Assembly (NCBI GenBank): GCA_035527455.1
Contig: DATLAN010000088.1
Location: 1 to 26,749, forward strand
Reading direction: 5' to 3'
DNA from: DATLAN01 sp035527455
Lineage (GTDB): Bacteria > Planctomycetota > Planctomycetia > Pirellulales > Thermoguttaceae
DNA: 26,749 nt
The notes under the pieces are model-generated. The model saw only the letters and a program-made list of their open reading frames with translations, was not told the DNA's origin and searched no databases. Below, piece after piece: positions 1-7,475 of this stretch. Both the position numbers and the translations under genes were made by a program. Positions within the stretch are counted from its first letter, which is position 1. Each line of letters starts with the position of its first letter.

Positions 1-289
1 ATAGCGACTCGAATCTCGCAGTCAACCCCAAATGCGACTATTTAGTGGCTACATTTCTGCATTTCAAAATCAACGCAAGTCGTTCGCAGAACGACACTTA
101 CGCCAAAATCAGACGTGAAATCCGGGAAAAGTATGGCCTAAGCCGCTGGCTGACCTCCGCCTTGGAGTACAGACGGCCCGGTTCGATTACTTCCGGCGTG
201 CCTTCATCTGACATGAGAATCCCTCGGACAATTCAGTGTTTCCACTGTCTGAATTATCCCAGGGTCGCCGCGGATCGGGAATGCGCATA
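1..289. other. Left-edge stretch with no supported gene
   Basis: I see no convincing gene here. An 81-codon GTG-started frame on the plus strand (45-290) has no recognisable motif and no good ribosome site. The only structure is a short perfect inverted repeat at 79-95, GTCGTTC-GCA-GAACGAC, with 7-bp arms and a 3-base loop. It has no T-run on either strand, so it is not a standard terminator. Confidence 0.5.
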
Positions 290-333
290 GAGTGCGGATA
301 GAGTGCGGATAGAGTGCGGATAGAGTGCGGATA
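290..333. repeat. Four tandem copies of an 11-bp repeat
   Basis: The unit GAGTGCGGATA occurs four times without a mismatch, starting at 290, 301, 312 and 323. A partial, diverged copy (GCGCATA) precedes it and CCGCGCATAC follows. The array ends 12 bp before the stop codon of the minus-strand 453-aa gene, so it lies in that gene's 3' region. A perfect short tandem array of this kind suggests recent slippage expansion or an iteron-like protein-binding array. I cannot tell which. Confidence 0.9.
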
Positions 334-345
334 CCGCGCATACTT

Positions 346-1707
346 TCAGTTTTTCTTTCGCGACCGACGCTTCTTCGCGTTTCTGCGAACCGATTTCGGC
401 TTCACTTCTTTCAGCTCTTTCTCAGCCTTGCTGCTGCCCGACCGAACGGTTTCTGCGCCAGACCGATTCGTGCCAATCGTATCGGGAAGGCGGGGTGAAA
501 TGATCTTTCGATGTGCGTCCGATAGGCCGTTCCACCGATCACGGATTTCTGCGTTGCACCGGGCTTTTTCGCTGAGTTGATCTTTCCACTTAAGCCACAG
601 ATGATCCCTCCGGTATGCCATCCGCACGCTGTCATCCGGCGGTAGATCCTCGATCAATTCCTGGATTTCGACCGGCAAACCGTTCACCTTCGGACCATTC
701 TCCCTGAGATCGTTCTCAACATCAGCCAGCCAAGAGGCTACGATGGCCGTATTCCTGTCGTCAAGCTCCTTGGCCGACATGACCAGTAAGCAGTACCAAG
801 ATGCCGCTCGGTACGAACCGGGTTCCTCTGGGGTTTTCCATTCGCTCGGCAATCCCGATGCAGGACTCACCTTGTCGCCACATGTGACAACACCCCATGG
901 TGCTATCCGTTTAGAACCGGCCCAATGAGCATCATAGATGGCCGCCAGCCCCGCATACTTGAAGTTCAGCGATATTTCCATTTCCGCCTCAGGTACCGGC
1001 AACGGGCCATCTGTCGGCGGATCATTGTCTTCGCTCAGATCGGCGGGTAGCCATGCCTCAACAGTGAACGCATACGGAAGCCCGCCATCTCCATCGTCGG
1101 AAAAACTCCGCTTCTTGGCCAACTCGAAGATGGGACGCCTGTCCTCTTCCCACTTCGACGGCCGACCACCCTTCGGCGATGTCACGTAGTCCGATTTTTT
1201 CTTCTCCCAGTCCGCGCGTTTCTTGTGGTACTCCTCAATTGCATCCTCCCAGACCGCGAGTTCCTTGTTGAACTTCTCAACTTTACGTTCGTCTTCTTCG
1301 CTCCAGTTGGCGCGAGGGATGCGGCAACTAAGGCATCGCGGTTTCATCGGGCGATTCGGAAACTCCGGGCGATCCGGAAACTCCGGGCGATCCGCTAGAC
1401 GCATTAACGGTTCTGTAACGTCGGGCGGCAGCTTGATGCGACCACGGAACTCCTCCGACTTGTAAAAGCAGCCCTCCTTGGTCTTCTTCTTCACAATTGC
1501 CGCATCAAGTGGCAAAACTAAAACGCCATCTTTCGCAACAGCGTCACGGCGGAGCTTCGCGCGATGCTCCCGTTCCTTGACGGCCTCGATGTGTTCCTGC
1601 GCGGCTTCACGGACCCGATCGCGAAAGTAATCCAGGGCGCCGAATTGACGAAGCAGAGAATCGACTTGGCTGGCCACGTCATGTAGCGAGGGAGAACGGT
1701 CTTGCAT
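346..1707 (-). CDS. Hypothetical protein, 453 aa, Lys-rich tail
   Basis: I do not recognise this family and give no function. The ATG at 1707 is chosen because the open frame above it offers only a TTG (1743), and an AAAGG-like sequence lies about 10 bases upstream of the ATG. The N-terminal ~80 residues are charged and helical. A Pro-rich tandem PEFPDR segment follows, then a single CxxC pair (RCLSC) and a charged, probably coiled-coil stretch of about 50 residues (EEDERKVEKFNKEL and onward). The middle is mixed alpha/beta. The last ~30 residues are very basic (KSVRRNAKKRRSRKKN), suggesting nucleic-acid binding or a disordered tail. There is no signal peptide or membrane segment. It lies about 730 bases beyond the vsr gene on the same strand, with small plus-strand ORFs in between, so it is probably not part of that operon. 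Confidence 0.7.
   Translation of the reverse strand: MQDRSPSLHDVASQVDSLLRQFGALDYFRDRVREAAQEHIEAVKEREHRAKLRRDAVAKDGVLVLPLDAAIVKKKTKEGCFYKSEEFRGRIKLPPDVTEPLMRLADRPEFPDRPEFPNRPMKPRCLSCRIPRANWSEEDERKVEKFNKELAVWEDAIEEYHKKRADWEKKKSDYVTSPKGGRPSKWEEDRRPIFELAKKRSFSDDGDGGLPYAFTVEAWLPADLSEDNDPPTDGPLPVPEAEMEISLNFKYAGLAAIYDAHWAGSKRIAPWGVVTCGDKVSPASGLPSEWKTPEEPGSYRAASWYCLLVMSAKELDDRNTAIVASWLADVENDLRENGPKVNGLPVEIQELIEDLPPDDSVRMAYRRDHLWLKWKDQLSEKARCNAEIRDRWNGLSDAHRKIISPRLPDTIGTNRSGAETVRSGSSKAEKELKEVKPKSVRRNAKKRRSRKKN
1358..1393. repeat. In-frame 18-bp tandem duplication inside the 453-aa gene
   Basis: The 18-bp unit GGAAACTCCGGGCGATCC occurs twice in direct tandem (1358-1375 and 1376-1393). A partial third copy, GGGCGATTC, lies upstream. 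On the minus strand it encodes the hexapeptide repeat PEFPDR, PEFPNR. The period is a multiple of three, so copy-number change would keep the reading frame. Confidence 0.9.
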
Positions 1708-1924
1708 CGGAAAACTGCCTTTCTGATGTCGGGCCGCCCCCAACCGGCCGCTGCCGAAAGGCAGAAAGGCAGCACGCCGGTCAGGGGCGCCTTGAAGGCC
1801 GGGGGCGCTTGCAAGTCGCCGCGGCCGTCCCGATGTCGCTATTCTACCCGGCGTCAGGGAAAACGCCTACTCGCGAGTAGAAAGGCTACTCGGAAACCAA
1901 TTGACTCTCGAAAGGAGTGCCAAC

Positions 1925-2041
1925 ATGACCAACGGTTTTCACGAGGAGAAGGGAACGCCGGAGAAACCAGCAGCAAAGAAACCGGAGATGCCAAAGGAGC
2001 CGCCGGCTAACAGCCGGAAGGAACGGTCGGACGGCCGCTAA
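1925..2041 (+). CDS. Small Lys/Pro/Glu-rich protein, 38 aa
   Basis: This is a complete short ORF of 38 codons preceded by an excellent ribosome site: AAAGGAG, seven bases before ATG at 1925. The product starts MTNGFHEEKGTPEKP and is strongly polar (Lys, Glu, Pro, Arg) with no hydrophobic core, so it is probably disordered. It shares NGFHxEKGT with the second small ORF 300 bases downstream, at both nucleotide and peptide level. I do not know a named family. It could be a translated small protein of planctomycetes, or a leader whose main conserved element is RNA. The ribosome site is the strongest evidence for translation. Confidence 0.5.
   Translation: MTNGFHEEKGTPEKPAAKKPEMPKEPPANSRKERSDGR
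1934..1950 (+). repeat. Leader/N-terminus motif copy A
   Basis: GGTTTTCACGAGGAGAA, embedded in a longer shared block that begins CCAACGG and ends GGAACG. It matches the copy at 2252 except at a few positions, and a weaker copy at 18221. Here it encodes residues 4-9 of the 38-aa ORF. Confidence 0.6.
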
Positions 2042-2278
2042 GTTGTTGCCAACCTTCCTCTGGTGGGCCGTTTCCTGAAGACACAAAATCGTGATGCTCC
2101 CGCCCGTCGCTTGTCGACCGGCGGGGGCAGCCATTTCTTGGACCTGACGGGGTCCGTCAATGGTGCTCTGGCTCGGCAATCAAGAGCACTGGGGCGGGAT
2201 TTGGAGTCCCCGCAGTTCCTTTCCTCGAATCTCGATGCCCTCCTGCCCAACGGTTTTCACAAAGAGAAAGGAACGAGC
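2042..2278. other. Spacer between two small ORFs, with a GC-rich hairpin
   Basis: No gene is supported here. A hairpin is visible at 2096-2128: the left arm GCTCCCGCC (2096-2104) pairs with GGCGGGGGC (2120-2128) over nine positions with one G-U, around a 15-base loop. It lies 55 bases after the stop of the first small ORF. It has no T-run, so a terminator role is only possible, not shown. Confidence 0.45.
2252..2268 (+). repeat. Leader/N-terminus motif copy B
   Basis: GGTTTTCACAAAGAGAA, within a block starting CCAACGG and ending GGAACG, near-identical to the block at 1931-1956. The AAAGGAAC that follows can serve as the ribosome site for the GTG at 2279. This would make the block a conserved translation leader in this copy, although it is coding sequence in copy A. 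Confidence 0.6.
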
Positions 2279-2350
2279 GTGAATAAGGTGCAGAAGGAGT
2301 CTGCATCGACACAGAAGCCCAAAGAAACAAGAGCGGCTGACGCCAAGTGA
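2279..2350 (+). CDS. Small Lys-rich ORF, 23 aa (start uncertain)
   Basis: Starting at the GTG at 2279, with AAAGGA about six bases upstream, the product is a 23-aa peptide rich in Lys, Glu, Ser and Thr (ending ETRAADAK). The frame stays open well upstream and includes LPNGFHKEKGTS. That segment aligns with the N-terminus of the 38-aa ORF, with CTG where that ORF has ATG. A longer product, or a decayed start codon, is therefore possible. I do not recognise a family. It appears to be a diverged duplicate of the 1925 cassette. Confidence 0.35.
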   Translation: MNKVQKESASTQKPKETRAADAK

Positions 2351-2433
2351 ACGGGACGAAGGCGTGATGCCTCGGGCAGAGTTCCGCGTCGGAGGTTTCG
2401 CGAGGTGATCATATTTCCGTGATCGATAGGGGC

Positions 2434-2847
2434 CTATGGGTTCTCGCACATCTCTTCACGCCCAACAGCTAGGAGTATTCTTTCAATGCATTTCTGTGGG
2501 TTCTGTTCAATCTGATGCTCCCAGATTCGAATTACTTGCCAACCATCACGTCGAAGCTTTCGCATATTCTTCTGGTCTCGACGGCGAGTGGCGGAAATCT
2601 TCGTCTGCCATTGTCTCGAAAGTTTGTGTTTCCATAAGGGGAAACGCCAACCATGCCAGAAGTCCCCGTCGATGAAGACTGCGACCCCGGCCTTGCGAAA
2701 TAGCACATCAGGTTTTCCCGGAAGGTCTGCCGCATGTTGCTCGAAATCCAGACCGCGTGCATGTAAGGCATCGACGATCACTCTTTCTGGTCCGGTATTC
2801 TTGCCCCGAATCCGTGACATCACTGAGCTACGCTTCTCCCTGCTCAT
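2434..2847 (-). CDS. vsr: Very short patch repair (Vsr-like) endonuclease
   Basis: Vsr enzymes nick DNA next to T:G mismatches left by deamination of 5-methylcytosine. The 137-aa product shows the family pattern: the N-terminal SxVMSRIRGKNTGPE, then LPGKPDVLF with the likely metal-binding Asp47, FIDGDFWHGW (63-67 FWHGW with His65), RRDQKNMRKLRRDGW, and WE at 109-110. It departs from classic Vsr at zinc-site positions: Asp replaces Cys in G-C-FWH, and WEHQ replaces WEC. ATG at 2847 is preceded by GGTGA. The frame is open upstream to a TTG at 2970, so an N-terminal extension is possible. It is last in the defence operon, beside the cytosine methyltransferase, as expected for a Dcm/Vsr pair. It could act in repair or as the cluster's nuclease. 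Confidence 0.85.
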   Translation of the reverse strand: MSREKRSSVMSRIRGKNTGPERVIVDALHARGLDFEQHAADLPGKPDVLFRKAGVAVFIDGDFWHGWRFPLWKHKLSRQWQTKISATRRRDQKNMRKLRRDGWQVIRIWEHQIEQNPQKCIERILLAVGREEMCENP

Positions 2848-2970
2848 TATGTCACCACGATGCTTCCCAGGAACGGGAGCATTCCCCGCCGCCCAAGACC
2901 GATGGCCCGCCTTCTTTTTTGACTTGCGAGAAGCTGCCACAATGACTGCCAGTAGGAAAGAGATAGTCAA

Positions 2971-3297
2971 TTACTCGGGAGTAGCTTGAACATCCACGGT
3001 CGCTTCGTCTGCCGGAGCGTGAGACCGAAGTGACCATCGTTTCGACTCACCATCTTGTTCCACGACACCTTCAGCTTCCATTATTGCCAAGAGTGTTCGC
3101 GAGATATGTCCTTCATGACCCACGTGTCCGGTGTAGATACCCAAGCTCCTTCCAATCTCTGCATTGGTGAGCCCACTTGGTGTCGGCCGCAATAGCAGTT
3201 CGTGGATGGATGACTTCAACTCCGCGATCGCTCGCTGAGCCATGGCATACGGTGACATATCCATCTCCTTATTCATGATTAGGACGGCAGTTGACAT
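2971..3297 (-). CDS. Small winged-helix-like DNA-binding protein, 108 aa
   Basis: The likely DNA-binding core is residues ~20-92. A helix (AQRAIAELKSSIHELLL) is followed by GLTNAEIGRSLGI, which looks like the turn and recognition helix. GHVGHEGHISRTLLAIMEAEGVV, a long helix, comes next, and a basic beta wing (KRWSLR) closes it. The tail is acidic and probably disordered. The ATG at 3297 has AGGA seven bases upstream; this ribosome site overlaps the region just after the methyltransferase stop, implying coupled expression. Small proteins of this look accompany cytosine methyltransferases in this type of defence locus. It may act as a regulator or as a DNA-specificity accessory. The fold is inferred from sequence pattern only. 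Confidence 0.7.
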   Translation of the reverse strand: MSTAVLIMNKEMDMSPYAMAQRAIAELKSSIHELLLRPTPSGLTNAEIGRSLGIYTGHVGHEGHISRTLLAIMEAEGVVEQDGESKRWSLRSHAPADEATVDVQATPE

Positions 3298-3309
3298 GCC
3301 TTCATCCTG

Positions 3310-4284
3310 CTAAGACGTCAGACTCCTCACAATCGCTTCCATCACAGGAGGTGCAACGGCATTCCCAACCAGCTTGATTCTGTTCCTGCGAACAGTCTGA
3401 GGCCACTTGTAGTCGGACGGGAATCCCATTGCCTCAGCAAGCTCCGGGGGCTGGAGCATTCGCATTTCATGTCCGTCCTTTCCAGGCCGAACAAGTGCGA
3501 ACCGATCGAGGGTTGTGATTGTTCGAAGGGGGCGGTCAAGCCGTTGCCAGCCACCAGCGGCGTCGCTCCCGTAGTAGACGATTAGAAACGCTTCGTCGTT
3601 TCCCAATGCTCTGATAGCTCGTCGGGCACGAGCAAGCGTTGGTCTCGCCCGCCCGTTTCCGAGCAAAGGCGAGAACCCATAATTGTAACCGTTCAGTCCT
3701 GCCCCAGTTTGAAGGATCGATTTCGCCGACCGCTTCTTCCCTGGTCGCTTCGGTGGCAGCTTGGGATCCTGCTCCCGATCACAGATGACGAACAACCGGC
3801 GGCGATTTTGAGATGCACCGAAGTCGCTGGCATCAAGCTTGGCTTCAAGCGAGTTGTAGCCCAGCTTCTGTAGACGCAAAAGCCATTCGCCGTAGGCGTC
3901 CCATCGCTGCATCGACACGACATTCTCGACAACGATCCAGCGAGGCTGCATCGCCTTTGCGAACCGGATCACGTCGAAGGCCGTCCTTCGGCTCAAATCA
4001 CACGGCTCCTTGTTACCCTTCGCCACGCTGTGGCTTGTGCACTCTGGGGATGCCAGGAGAAAGTCAACTCTGCCTACTTCTCTTGCCACTTGCTTCGCAC
4101 TCACATGGCTTACGTTTTGGCAGTAAGTACTAGCGTTTGGAAAGTTGAGATCGTACGTCTGAATCGCCTCTGGCCACATGTCGAGTCCCCCGACGGGAAC
4201 GACGCCAGCCATGCTGGCTCCGGACGAACTCCCACCTCCCCCGCAGAACAGGTCGAACGCCTTGTATGGAGTTGCTTTACTCAT
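3310..4284 (-). CDS. dcm: DNA (cytosine-5)-methyltransferase
   Basis: It transfers methyl from S-adenosylmethionine to C5 of cytosine. The order of C5-MTase motifs is clear in 324 aa: motif I FDLFCGGGGSSSG (10-22), motif II around LDMWPEA, motif IV SPEC with catalytic Cys82, motif VI VENV (119-122), motif VIII QNRRRLF (159-165), then a target-recognition stretch, and motifs IX/X ending in RIKLVGNAVAPPV. The catalytic loop reads S-P-E-C instead of the usual P-P-C, a variant also seen in a subset of the family. The target-recognition region between motifs VIII and IX is short, and the target sequence cannot be predicted. Within the defence operon it probably protects host DNA. The symbol denotes family only; CCWGG specificity is not implied. 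Confidence 0.95.
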   Translation of the reverse strand: MSKATPYKAFDLFCGGGGSSSGASMAGVVPVGGLDMWPEAIQTYDLNFPNASTYCQNVSHVSAKQVAREVGRVDFLLASPECTSHSVAKGNKEPCDLSRRTAFDVIRFAKAMQPRWIVVENVVSMQRWDAYGEWLLRLQKLGYNSLEAKLDASDFGASQNRRRLFVICDREQDPKLPPKRPGKKRSAKSILQTGAGLNGYNYGFSPLLGNGRARPTLARARRAIRALGNDEAFLIVYYGSDAAGGWQRLDRPLRTITTLDRFALVRPGKDGHEMRMLQPPELAEAMGFPSDYKWPQTVRRNRIKLVGNAVAPPVMEAIVRSLTS

Positions 4285-4409
4285 CCATGGACTTCCGTAT
4301 CGTTTAGAAATCGTCAGTGTCTAAATGCGAATCGTAACTCGGAACGCAGAACATGGCCAGGCCTATTTGAACAACCGGTACTTCCAAGAACTTCGTTCGC
4401 TCCGTCCTC

Positions 4410-6467
4410 TTAGGATGTTTGGCCTTCGGCCGTTGGCTGAAAGCCTAAACGCTTCGCCTCCTCAAGGATGCGTACTCCACTCCATGCCTGTTTGCGAGAG
4501 GGCTCTTTTCCCTGTCCAACCACCCGCCCCAGCGTATACGCAATACCGCGTTGGTGAGGTTCCAGGTTATCTGTCTGTTTCGCCCATCGCGAGAGTTCAA
4601 ACCAGACGTCTGCCGGAACTTCTGTGACCATCTTGATGTTCCTTATGTCTTCCTTCGTGAGTTCGTCTTTCAGTATGGCCTTCTTGCGGGTGGTACGAGT
4701 CGTCGACACAAGGACGCTCTTCAGTTCATCAGGAAAGCGGACCTCCAGAGAGCGTACCTTCTCCCAGCACTGATCTCTCTTGCACCATTCCGTAACGTTT
4801 CTGCCGCCAGGCGGATTCGTAATCGTCTTGTGGACTTTCCTGCAAACCTGCGTGATCGCGGTGTCGAGGGCGGGCGTTATGTCCTGCTTTCGCCAGATCT
4901 GTTCTAGGTCAATTCGCTGCCCGGTCCGATGAGACAGGTAGGCTAGAGTGTACGTTACGATGTTCGCCCTGTATCCACCGAATTCTTGGGCTGAGACAAT
5001 TTTCTCCGCTCTCCGGAAAAGGATGGCTTTCGCGACAAGGCGTTCGAAATACTGTTGATCCACATGGAGGTTTCTTCGCTGACTAAGGCGAATAGTGAAT
5101 TCGCGAAAGTTCTTCTGTGCTCCGTAGCTCACTTTGTGCGGCAACTGGTCCCAAGTGTTTTCAAACTTCGCAAGGTCAGTTTTCGTGAACTTCTGCGAAT
5201 TCGGATGCACGGCCGTGAATTCACGTTTTCTCGCCGGAGTCTGGGCCCGACCTTTCGCGTCAAGGTACTGACCGCGGGCTCGTTCATAAAACCATCTCGT
5301 TTGCCGTTGTGTCCCGTCAGCTGCCGGTGCCCAAACAGTGCGAGACAGCTCTTCCAATTGAACATGGAAGGGATCGTTTGCGGAGAAGTCTGCGTCATTG
5401 ACCTTGTTCTGGCTGTTTGCATACCGCGAAATGAGGGGAACAATTTCGTCAATGCGTTCAGGGGCAATGACGGACAACTTCGCCTGAACGTGCACCGCCC
5501 CTGGGTCCGCATTGTCCTTTCTCGCGGTATGGTAAATTGAGGCCGTTGTCTGGCCTCCATTGACGACCTGAAAATCACGGACCCAGGCTATACCCTTGCC
5601 GCCGTCGTCAAGTGTCTGGATCTTCACTTCAGAAGCCGTCACCGTAATGCCGTTGTTGTAAGCCAGGAACCGATCTGGTTCCTTTATGATCGTATCTCGG
5701 ATCCCTTTGTTCACCTTGCCGCGTGCCTGGAGGAAGGATCGAACGTTGAGTTCCAGGAGCCGCGGACCGTATTGGTCATAGAGTTTGAACAAGATACTGC
5801 CTGGGATTATCGCTAAGTATGCATGATAATCGGTGCCGTCACTTGGCACTTCAAGGCAAGGAATTGCCTCTCCAAACTCGCTCACGAAGTCGATTTCAAT
5901 TGTCTCACGTCGCCGTCCGGAACTGATACATCGGAAAAGCCGCTCGATGTCCCAAATGTGGACCGACGGTCTCAGGCCGTGGAGATCACTGGGTGGCTTC
6001 ACTTCCGCCTTCGTCACCCCGTCGGTGAAAACGAAGAATCTAATCTTGTCTAGCTTGGTTCGAGCTTCGTGAATGCGAGCCGCCATATCGCATACAGGTG
6101 AGGCCTCCTCCAGTTGGCTGTGGTATCCATCCAGTGCATGCTTGAAGAAACTGGTGAGCCGTTTCAAATAGGTTTCGAAGTCAGTTCGCGTTACGGAGAC
6201 TGGGGGTGCCGTTTGGTTGAAAATGCTTACAAACAGGTCGAGTACATCTTCGTCGTCACTCAAGTGATATCCGCTGACTTCTATACCACGAGTCTTGTGA
6301 AAACAGACCTCGCCGTCGTCCAGTTCGCCTGCATCGGCCAGGTAATCGATCATAATCCTTGTGAAGGCATCGCCCAGAAACTCCTCCTGATCTTCTAGTG
6401 ATGCCCGGCTAATTACCTCTTGCTGTAAGTTAGCCGCGAACTGCTCCAAATCGTGTTGGTCGTTCAT
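4410..6467 (-). CDS. AIPR family protein (abortive infection phage resistance)
   Basis: The 685-aa product has the AIPR family hallmarks: LLELNVRSFLQARGKVNKGI (~238-256), DRFLAYNNGITVTA (~265-278), DFQVVNGGQTTASIYH (~298-313), ISRYANSQNKVNDADF and RQTRWFYERARGQY. The family takes its name from phage abortive-infection proteins and recurs in Z1/MORC defence clusters. The biochemical activity is not settled; a nuclease-like or nucleic-acid-binding role is plausible. The N-terminal ~200 residues are a separate alpha/beta region and the last ~150 a helical C-terminal domain. The start lies three bases after the upstream DUF4420 stop, so the two are co-translated or at least co-transcribed. The 125-base gap that follows it could house an internal promoter for the methyltransferase. 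Confidence 0.93.
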   Translation of the reverse strand: MNDQHDLEQFAANLQQEVISRASLEDQEEFLGDAFTRIMIDYLADAGELDDGEVCFHKTRGIEVSGYHLSDDEDVLDLFVSIFNQTAPPVSVTRTDFETYLKRLTSFFKHALDGYHSQLEEASPVCDMAARIHEARTKLDKIRFFVFTDGVTKAEVKPPSDLHGLRPSVHIWDIERLFRCISSGRRRETIEIDFVSEFGEAIPCLEVPSDGTDYHAYLAIIPGSILFKLYDQYGPRLLELNVRSFLQARGKVNKGIRDTIIKEPDRFLAYNNGITVTASEVKIQTLDDGGKGIAWVRDFQVVNGGQTTASIYHTARKDNADPGAVHVQAKLSVIAPERIDEIVPLISRYANSQNKVNDADFSANDPFHVQLEELSRTVWAPAADGTQRQTRWFYERARGQYLDAKGRAQTPARKREFTAVHPNSQKFTKTDLAKFENTWDQLPHKVSYGAQKNFREFTIRLSQRRNLHVDQQYFERLVAKAILFRRAEKIVSAQEFGGYRANIVTYTLAYLSHRTGQRIDLEQIWRKQDITPALDTAITQVCRKVHKTITNPPGGRNVTEWCKRDQCWEKVRSLEVRFPDELKSVLVSTTRTTRKKAILKDELTKEDIRNIKMVTEVPADVWFELSRWAKQTDNLEPHQRGIAYTLGRVVGQGKEPSRKQAWSGVRILEEAKRLGFQPTAEGQTS

Positions 6468-6470
6468 GGT

Positions 6471-7475
6471 TTAAGTCCTGATCGCTTGCTCGACTTCGGA
6501 GGCGGGAACTTTGAAGTGCTGACACTCAGTAACAGACACCGAGTAGCTCACGTCGCCGACACCATTGGGCAGTTGGTCCTCGGTAATGCGTGGAAACCCG
6601 TCCGTAACGTGGTAGAAGGTCGCGTTTCGAACAGTATAGCCGGTAGAATGGTATCTTTCTGCCTGGGCAGGGTGGTATCCAGACTCAAGAAGCAGTGCGG
6701 TGAAATGCTCAACAGCCAACGCATCATGGGCGATCGCTGTTTGAATGCTGTCAATTGCCTCCGGAAGGGTCTCGCCACTTCCTCGGCGGGCATCAAGTGA
6801 CAGATGATAAACCCACAACACATTGACGGCCCGGGTGTCGAGCTGCAACTCATTTGCGATCCGCAACTTCTGATGGTGTTTCGCCGCCGTCGTTTTCACC
6901 TCGCAGGCTCGACGTGCCCACTGAAAGTCTTGATTCCCGCCAGACGGCCCGACCCAGGCTTGAATGGCAGCAAGAGGTGACAAATGTGTAAGCAGATAAT
7001 CTCGCAGGAAAAGCAATTCCCCGTACAGGCCTCGTTGTGCCTCCTGACGAAGCCCCTCGGTGCCCGCCTTCTCCATGAACCATTGCCAGACCTTCAGGCG
7101 ATTTGTCATCTCGACAACGGATTCTGAATCGTCCGTAGTCTCCACGAGTCGCTGAACAATGTCGTCAACCAGTCTCGTGAAAATGTCCATGAAGGCGGGA
7201 TCGGTCAGCAGGACTCCCAAAGTCGTATGTGTCCGCGGGCAATTCGCAAGAGATACATCTCGGGTTTCAAAACCGCGAGATCGCGGGTACTCAACACTCC
7301 CCGAGATCGCGGAATTGACAACTCGTACGAGGAGGCCCCGCCGCCGGCTCGCACCCTCGATTCCGAGAAGCACATCGCATCGGCTTTCTGGATTCACGCG
7401 GCGAACCACCCACTCGTCTTCTCCGAGTGACGATGCGTCCAATTCGAGTTCCGCCCAAAGCTCGCCGACGTTCAT
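6471..7475 (-). CDS. DUF4420 / PD-(D/E)XK motif protein
   Basis: The product is 334 aa. The N-terminal half is beta-rich (WVVRRVNPESRCDVLLGIEG and onward), and the C-terminal half carries the nuclease-like core. GLYGELLFLRDYLL (149-162) supplies a conserved Glu, then GNQDFQW has Asp183, and ACEVKTT has E192-V-K194. The pattern E...D...ExK is what is expected of PD-(D/E)XK nucleases. All key residues are present, so catalysis is plausible. Its ATG overlaps the stop of the Z1 gene as ATGA, showing translational coupling. In this type of locus it would be the candidate DNA-cutting subunit working with the Z1 motor. The family assignment is by recognised motifs; activity is inferred. Confidence 0.88.
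   Translation of the reverse strand: MNVGELWAELELDASSLGEDEWVVRRVNPESRCDVLLGIEGASRRRGLLVRVVNSAISGSVEYPRSRGFETRDVSLANCPRTHTTLGVLLTDPAFMDIFTRLVDDIVQRLVETTDDSESVVEMTNRLKVWQWFMEKAGTEGLRQEAQRGLYGELLFLRDYLLTHLSPLAAIQAWVGPSGGNQDFQWARRACEVKTTAAKHHQKLRIANELQLDTRAVNVLWVYHLSLDARRGSGETLPEAIDSIQTAIAHDALAVEHFTALLLESGYHPAQAERYHSTGYTVRNATFYHVTDGFPRITEDQLPNGVGDVSYSVSVTECQHFKVPASEVEQAIRT

Noticed and set aside
45..290. 81-codon frame at the left edge
   Set aside because: GTG start without a ribosome site, no motif, and it runs into the tandem repeat.
290..333. CRISPR array
   Set aside because: The repeats are 11 bp with no spacers between them, and no cas genes are in the window.
2426..2437. ATAGGGGCCTAT as a terminator after vsr
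   Set aside because: Arms of only five bases, overlapping the stop codon, with no T-run.
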